Of a stretch of DNA of 64,000 bases, positions 61,329 to 64,000 are shown piece after piece (positions within the stretch are counted from its first letter, which is position 1; every line of letters starts with the position of its first letter). Under the pieces are notes generated by a model that had not been told where the DNA came from, did not search any database, and worked only from the letters and a program-made list of their open reading frames with translations. Source of the DNA: an uncultured Selenomonadales bacterium. Its GTDB lineage: Bacteria; Bacillota; Negativicutes; Selenomonadales; Selenomonadaceae. Both the position numbers and the translations under genes were made by a program. The stretch is taken from contig CALFJB010000075.1 in NCBI GenBank assembly GCA_937877565.1, positions 65,412 through 129,411 of the forward strand, in the 5' to 3' direction.

Positions 61329-61419
61329 AAACTTTTCACCTCTATACAATTTTATAATTCTGCGTTATCATTGTCAATGAAATAAACTTAGGAAAATTTT
61401 CGGTTGAAAGGAAAAAATT

Positions 61420-62007
61420 ATGAATTACCGAGACAAATATTTTGAGGAAAATAAATCTGAAAACGGCTGGTACACCTGCGCGAAGTGCGGCAAAAAATTT
61501 CGTAAGAAAGATATTGACGTGGATCATATTGTGCCGCAAAAACTTCGTGAAACAGATCCATTTTACAATTTTGACGGTCTGCACAATTTGCAGTGTCTCT
61601 GTAAGCATTGCAACCGCTCCAAGAAAGATAACACTGACGGCGTAATTAAAACTTTAGTCAAACATAACGCCAAACGCGCAGTTAAAAAATTTAAAGGCGC
61701 AGTTACCGGAATTTTTAAAAGTGAATCAAAGTCAAAAACTAAAAAAACTTCAACTACTTCAAAAACCAAAACTACAACGCCTAAAACTTCAGCCACTTCA
61801 AAAACTAAAACTGCAACGCCTAAAACTTCAGCCACTTCAAAAACTAAAACTGCAACGCCCAAAACTTCAGCCACTTCAAAAAGTAAAACTGCAACGCCTA
61901 AAACTTCAGCAACTACAAAAAGTAAAACTGCAACGCTTAAAACTTCAGCAACTTCAAAAACTAAAACTGCAACGTCAAAAACTCCTTCAAAACAAAAATC
62001 AAAGTAA
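61420..62007 (+). CDS. HNH endonuclease-like protein with repetitive basic tail
   Basis: 195 residues. The N-terminal 75 residues are a compact HNH module: WYTCAKCGKKFRKKD, DVDHIVPQKLRET, FDGLHNLQCLCKHCNRSKKD, with two zinc-binding Cys pairs and the catalytic HIV/N/H set. The rest is Lys/Thr/Ser/Ala-rich and built from 13-residue units of the type KTATPKTSATSKT. Such tails bind nucleic acid or become heavily extended by slippage. AAAGGAAAAAA before ATG. Divergent from the dehydratase activator gene. Confidence 0.82.
   Translation: MNYRDKYFEENKSENGWYTCAKCGKKFRKKDIDVDHIVPQKLRETDPFYNFDGLHNLQCLCKHCNRSKKDNTDGVIKTLVKHNAKRAVKKFKGAVTGIFKSESKSKTKKTSTTSKTKTTTPKTSATSKTKTATPKTSATSKTKTATPKTSATSKSKTATPKTSATTKSKTATLKTSATSKTKTATSKTPSKQKSK
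61756..61989 (+). repeat. Six 39-bp tandem repeats inside the HNH gene
   Basis: Units start at 61756, 61795, 61834, 61873, 61912 and 61951. The second and third are identical but for one base. All are in frame (39 = 13 codons), so copy-number changes would not break the reading frame. The minus strand shows a long spurious open frame here for the same reason. Confidence 0.9.
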
Positions 62008-62030
62008 TTTGGTAATTTTTTAATTTCAAG

Positions 62031-62060
62031 TTGACAAAGATAAAATTAGCAGGGTACAAT
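62031..62060 (+). promoter_or_regulatory. Promoter for the lipoprotein gene
   Basis: Perfect TTGACA, 18-bp spacer, TACAAT. Confidence 0.75.
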
Positions 62061-62108
62061 AAATCAAATTTAAATGGCGAAAAAAAATTATTGGAGGCGT
62101 GGCAGGAG

Positions 62109-62786
62109 ATGATAAAAAAAATTTTGGGCGGCTTGAGTGTATTGTTCGTCATTGGGATTTTTGCCGGTTGTTCAAATGACGCCACTAAAACGCAAGTGGT
62201 AACAAAGCCTACAAAAATTCAGACAGATAATTCAGACTCAAATAAAAAAGCTAAACTTTACACCGAAGATTTGAAAATTACTCAAGATGAATTTGTTGCA
62301 GTTTATAACGATATGTTGAAAAATCTTGCCCAAAATAGCGGGCAAGACTACGACCACTTAAAAATAACTACGGACGATCCAAAAACTGTTGAGCAAACTC
62401 AAAATGGCGCAACTCATTTTTATTCCGGTGAACGCGGCTTTATAAGCATTTTTAGAAACAGTCAAGGCGATTCAACAATTTGTACGGCGATGATCACTGC
62501 TAAAACAAATTACAAATTGTCTGATATGATGGCGGAAGTTGAGGCGTTGACGCAAGCCGCCACTCAAAAAGAACATAATTTTAAAAACGTTATGGACTTC
62601 GTGAGAAACTCTCTGCAGTCTCAAAAATCAAACGCCACGAATATTGACGGCTTGGTAGTCAGCTACAATGAAACGGGAAATTATTTAACCATAATTGCGG
62701 AAGATGCCAAAGTTGGCAACGGCTTTGAAAGAATGGTTGATAACATTATAGATTCTGCGAAAGTCGGCGGCTATTGGCGCAATTAA
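62109..62786 (+). CDS. Lipoprotein of unknown function
   Basis: About 225 residues from ATG 62109. Signal peptide with lipobox IFAGCS (Cys near residue 21), a Lys/Asp/Ser-rich linker, then a globular domain (about 55-225) with KLYTEDLKITQDEFVAVYND, HFYSGERGFISIF and DGLVVSYNETGNYLTIIAED. No family recognised. Bacterial lipoproteins of this size in diderms are often envelope or binding proteins. Terminator directly after it. Confidence 0.7.
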   Translation: MIKKILGGLSVLFVIGIFAGCSNDATKTQVVTKPTKIQTDNSDSNKKAKLYTEDLKITQDEFVAVYNDMLKNLAQNSGQDYDHLKITTDDPKTVEQTQNGATHFYSGERGFISIFRNSQGDSTICTAMITAKTNYKLSDMMAEVEALTQAATQKEHNFKNVMDFVRNSLQSQKSNATNIDGLVVSYNETGNYLTIIAEDAKVGNGFERMVDNIIDSAKVGGYWRN

Positions 62787-62810
62787 AATTTTAATATAGA
62801 AAAAAATTTG

Positions 62811-62840
62811 GCAGTCTCAAAAATTGGGACTGCTTTTTTT
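62811..62840 (+). terminator. Terminator after the lipoprotein gene
   Basis: gcagtc / gactgc stem with a ten-base loop and seven T. Confidence 0.85.
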
Positions 62841-62918
62841 ATTTTGGCGATAAAGCTTTTTGAAAAATTTTTGCTAACATAATTGAAAAGAATTATTTTT
62901 GAATGGAGCTGATAAAAA

Positions 62919-62945
62919 ATGAATGACGGTGAAAAGTTATGCTGA
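62919..62945 (+). other. Eight-codon frame with a strong ribosome binding site
   Basis: ATG at 62919 with TGGAGCTGATAAAA just before it encodes only MNDGEKLC before a stop that overlaps the next ATG (62939). Either a leader peptide or the displaced original start of the broken gene that follows. Confidence 0.45.
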
Positions 62946-63622
62946 CATTAATAATTATTGCGGTTATATTGGTTATAGTTTTTGGCGAAGATCCAAATTT
63001 TGGCAAACGTCATAAATTTGAAGAAAATTACAATCTTCACTTGAAAGCAGATGCGCCGGAATTATACAACGATTTAAAAATAATTGCGTCCCTTGCTCCT
63101 GAATCAGAAGAAAAATAAGGTCTTTTAAAAACAAATATTGAAGGCTTCAGTATTGCCTTTAAAGAGAACAACAAACAAAAAATAATCGAAATAGTTTTGT
63201 GTATGGATATGAATTTTGGGCAAGACAACGAAGACGAAGACGCGCCGAGTTATTCTTTTCCTTTCCTTGTTGCTGCAATGCGTGCCATTGATTCAGGTTT
63301 TAACGAGAAGGCTCTGGACTTTACGTCAAATATGTTTAATGTTTGTATTGATGACAGCGCGAAATTTACTCACGCACACGCCCAGTACCTTATAGCCAAT
63401 GCACAAGGCGGCAATCAATCACAAATGGACGCCGCTATTGAAGGAATGCACCAAACTTATAACCCGCAAAAAAATTTTATTTATGAAGACAATTTTTACA
63501 CAGTTACTTCAGATTATGGCGATTTTTACAAAAATGATAAATGGAATGTCAAAATTCGTGTTATGAAAAAATCCACCGTTGAAAAACTTGCAAAAGCCGC
63601 CAATGGGCAAAACGCTCAATGA
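62939..63622 (+). pseudogene. Secreted/membrane-anchored protein gene interrupted by one in-frame TAA
   Basis: One frame runs from 62939 to 63622 with a single TAA at 63116-63118. The first part (58 residues) has a membrane helix (LTLIIIAVILVIVF); the second, after the stop, continues LLKTNIEGFSIAFKENNKQK and then DMNFGQDNEDEDAPSYS and FFYTVT-like NFYTVTSDYGDF. Coding character is kept on both sides, so the stop is recent, a sequencing error, or read through. A start for the second part alone (TTG 63197) is possible but has no good binding site. No known family. Confidence 0.65.
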
Positions 63623-63649
63623 CATAAAAATTTTTGAGGAGGTGATAAT

Positions 63650-63844
63650 ATGGCAATAGCAGTTTCAGGTTGCATAATTCTCAACGAAGACAGCGCACGC
63701 GGCAGAATGACTTATCAGCGCAAATGCGAATACTGCGGCAACCTTTCTGAAAAAGTTACAACCGGCTTAGTCAAAAATCAGCTGACAACTCATTTTAAGT
63801 GTCCAAAGTGCCACCAAAATAATACTGTTCACATCAAAGGTTGA
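63650..63844 (+). CDS. Small zinc-ribbon protein
   Basis: 64 residues. Two CxxC pairs, CEYCGN and CPKCHQ, 24 residues apart, form a likely zinc ribbon. Preceded by GAGGAGGTGATAAT. Function unknown; the N-terminal GCIILNEDSARGR is not a lipobox. It lies 27 bp after the interrupted gene. Confidence 0.75.
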   Translation: MAIAVSGCIILNEDSARGRMTYQRKCEYCGNLSEKVTTGLVKNQLTTHFKCPKCHQNNTVHIKG

Positions 63845-63863
63845 TTGAAATTTTTTAAACGTG

Positions 63864-63901
63864 ATTGGAAGTCGTGAAAATTTTTCCGGCTTCCAATTTT
63901 T
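63864..63901. terminator. Terminator at the right end
   Basis: attggaag / cttccaat stem and a T-run, between convergent genes. Confidence 0.75.
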
Positions 63902-64000
63902 AAATATCGCCGAGCAATGGAGATTCTTCCGCGTCAAAAAGTGCAGCGTTAGTTTTGTCAATTCCCCAATGATGCACAATCCCCGAAAAAATTATTGCCT
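63900..64000 (-). CDS. C-terminal end of an unidentified gene (cut by window edge)
   Basis: The frame ends FSGIVHHWGIDKTNAAL, FDAEESPLLGDI and a stop at 63900. Only 33 codons are visible, too few to name the protein. Confidence 0.55.
   Translation of the reverse strand, partial: AIIFSGIVHHWGIDKTNAALFDAEESPLLGDI

Noticed and set aside
61563..61874. Long minus-strand open frame with repeated hydrophobic units
   Set aside because: It is the reverse image of the in-frame tandem repeats in the HNH gene and has no ribosome binding site.
61756..61989. Regular 39-bp repeats that might be a CRISPR array
   Set aside because: The units are directly tandem without unique spacers and are in frame with the HNH gene.

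Overview
The window looks like chromosome from a diderm Firmicute, most likely a member of the Negativicutes (Selenomonadales-like). The Firmicute signs are Rex, RapZ-YvcK, KhpB/Jag, YlbM/TmcAL, DUF896, a ParA-ParB-DUF4446 run and a large 2-hydroxyacyl-CoA dehydratase activator. The outer-membrane signs are an O-antigen ligase and a FlgT/CsgG-like secreted pair. The DNA is AT-rich, ribosome binding sites are strong, and TTG start codons are unusually common. No rRNA, tRNA, riboswitch or CRISPR array was recognised.

Layout. 1-8.7 kb: PhzF, CheV, DUF1385, TmcAL, a sugar-binding lipoprotein beside a chemoreceptor, and an NlpC/P60 hydrolase. 8.9-14.1 kb: metallophosphoesterase, FolD, ProC, DUF896 and an unusual PLD-nuclease/AAA ATPase fusion. 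14.2-16.9 kb: rpmH-rnpA-yidD-yidC-jag, with a textbook sigma-70 promoter but no dnaA beside it. 16.9-24.2 kb: amino-acid permease, oxidoreductase, FlgT-like/CsgG-like pair, DUF262 protein and LysE exporter. 24.2-32.4 kb: FolB, YvcK, RapZ, an orphan half-size HsdS, LepA, a polytopic membrane protein and HemW. 32.4-33.1 kb: a scar where the 3' end of an IS200/IS605 tnpB element, including an omega-RNA-like end, has replaced most of a PIN toxin gene and left its antitoxin. 33.1-37.9 kb: acetyltransferase, flavin reductase, and ilvN and ilvB separated by an SPFH protein and a 43-residue membrane protein. 37.9-47 kb: DUF535, O-antigen ligase, Rex, ParA, ParB, DUF4446, M23 peptidase, double receiver protein and a FakA-like DAK2 protein. 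47-54.7 kb: DJ-1, AAA/YkgJ pair, MFS transporter, Rpe, PHP phosphatase, XpaC/TM2 protein and two paralogous anchored proteins. 54.9-57.1 kb: a very AT-rich 711-residue protein that reads as two inactive RNase III domains, each followed by a dsRNA-binding domain. 57.1-64 kb: the giant dehydratase activator, an HNH nuclease with a 39-bp repeat tail, a lipoprotein, a gene with an in-frame stop, a zinc-ribbon protein and a partial gene.

The most striking non-coding signal is a family of modular hairpin repeats, six copies of about 150-230 bp. Each lies between two co-directional genes and points the same way relative to transcription. Paired base changes between copies keep the stems intact, which argues for a selected or recently mobile RNA or single-stranded DNA structure. 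The strongest candidates for undescribed systems are this repeat family, the tandem RNase III-like/dsRBD protein and the PLD-AAA fusion.
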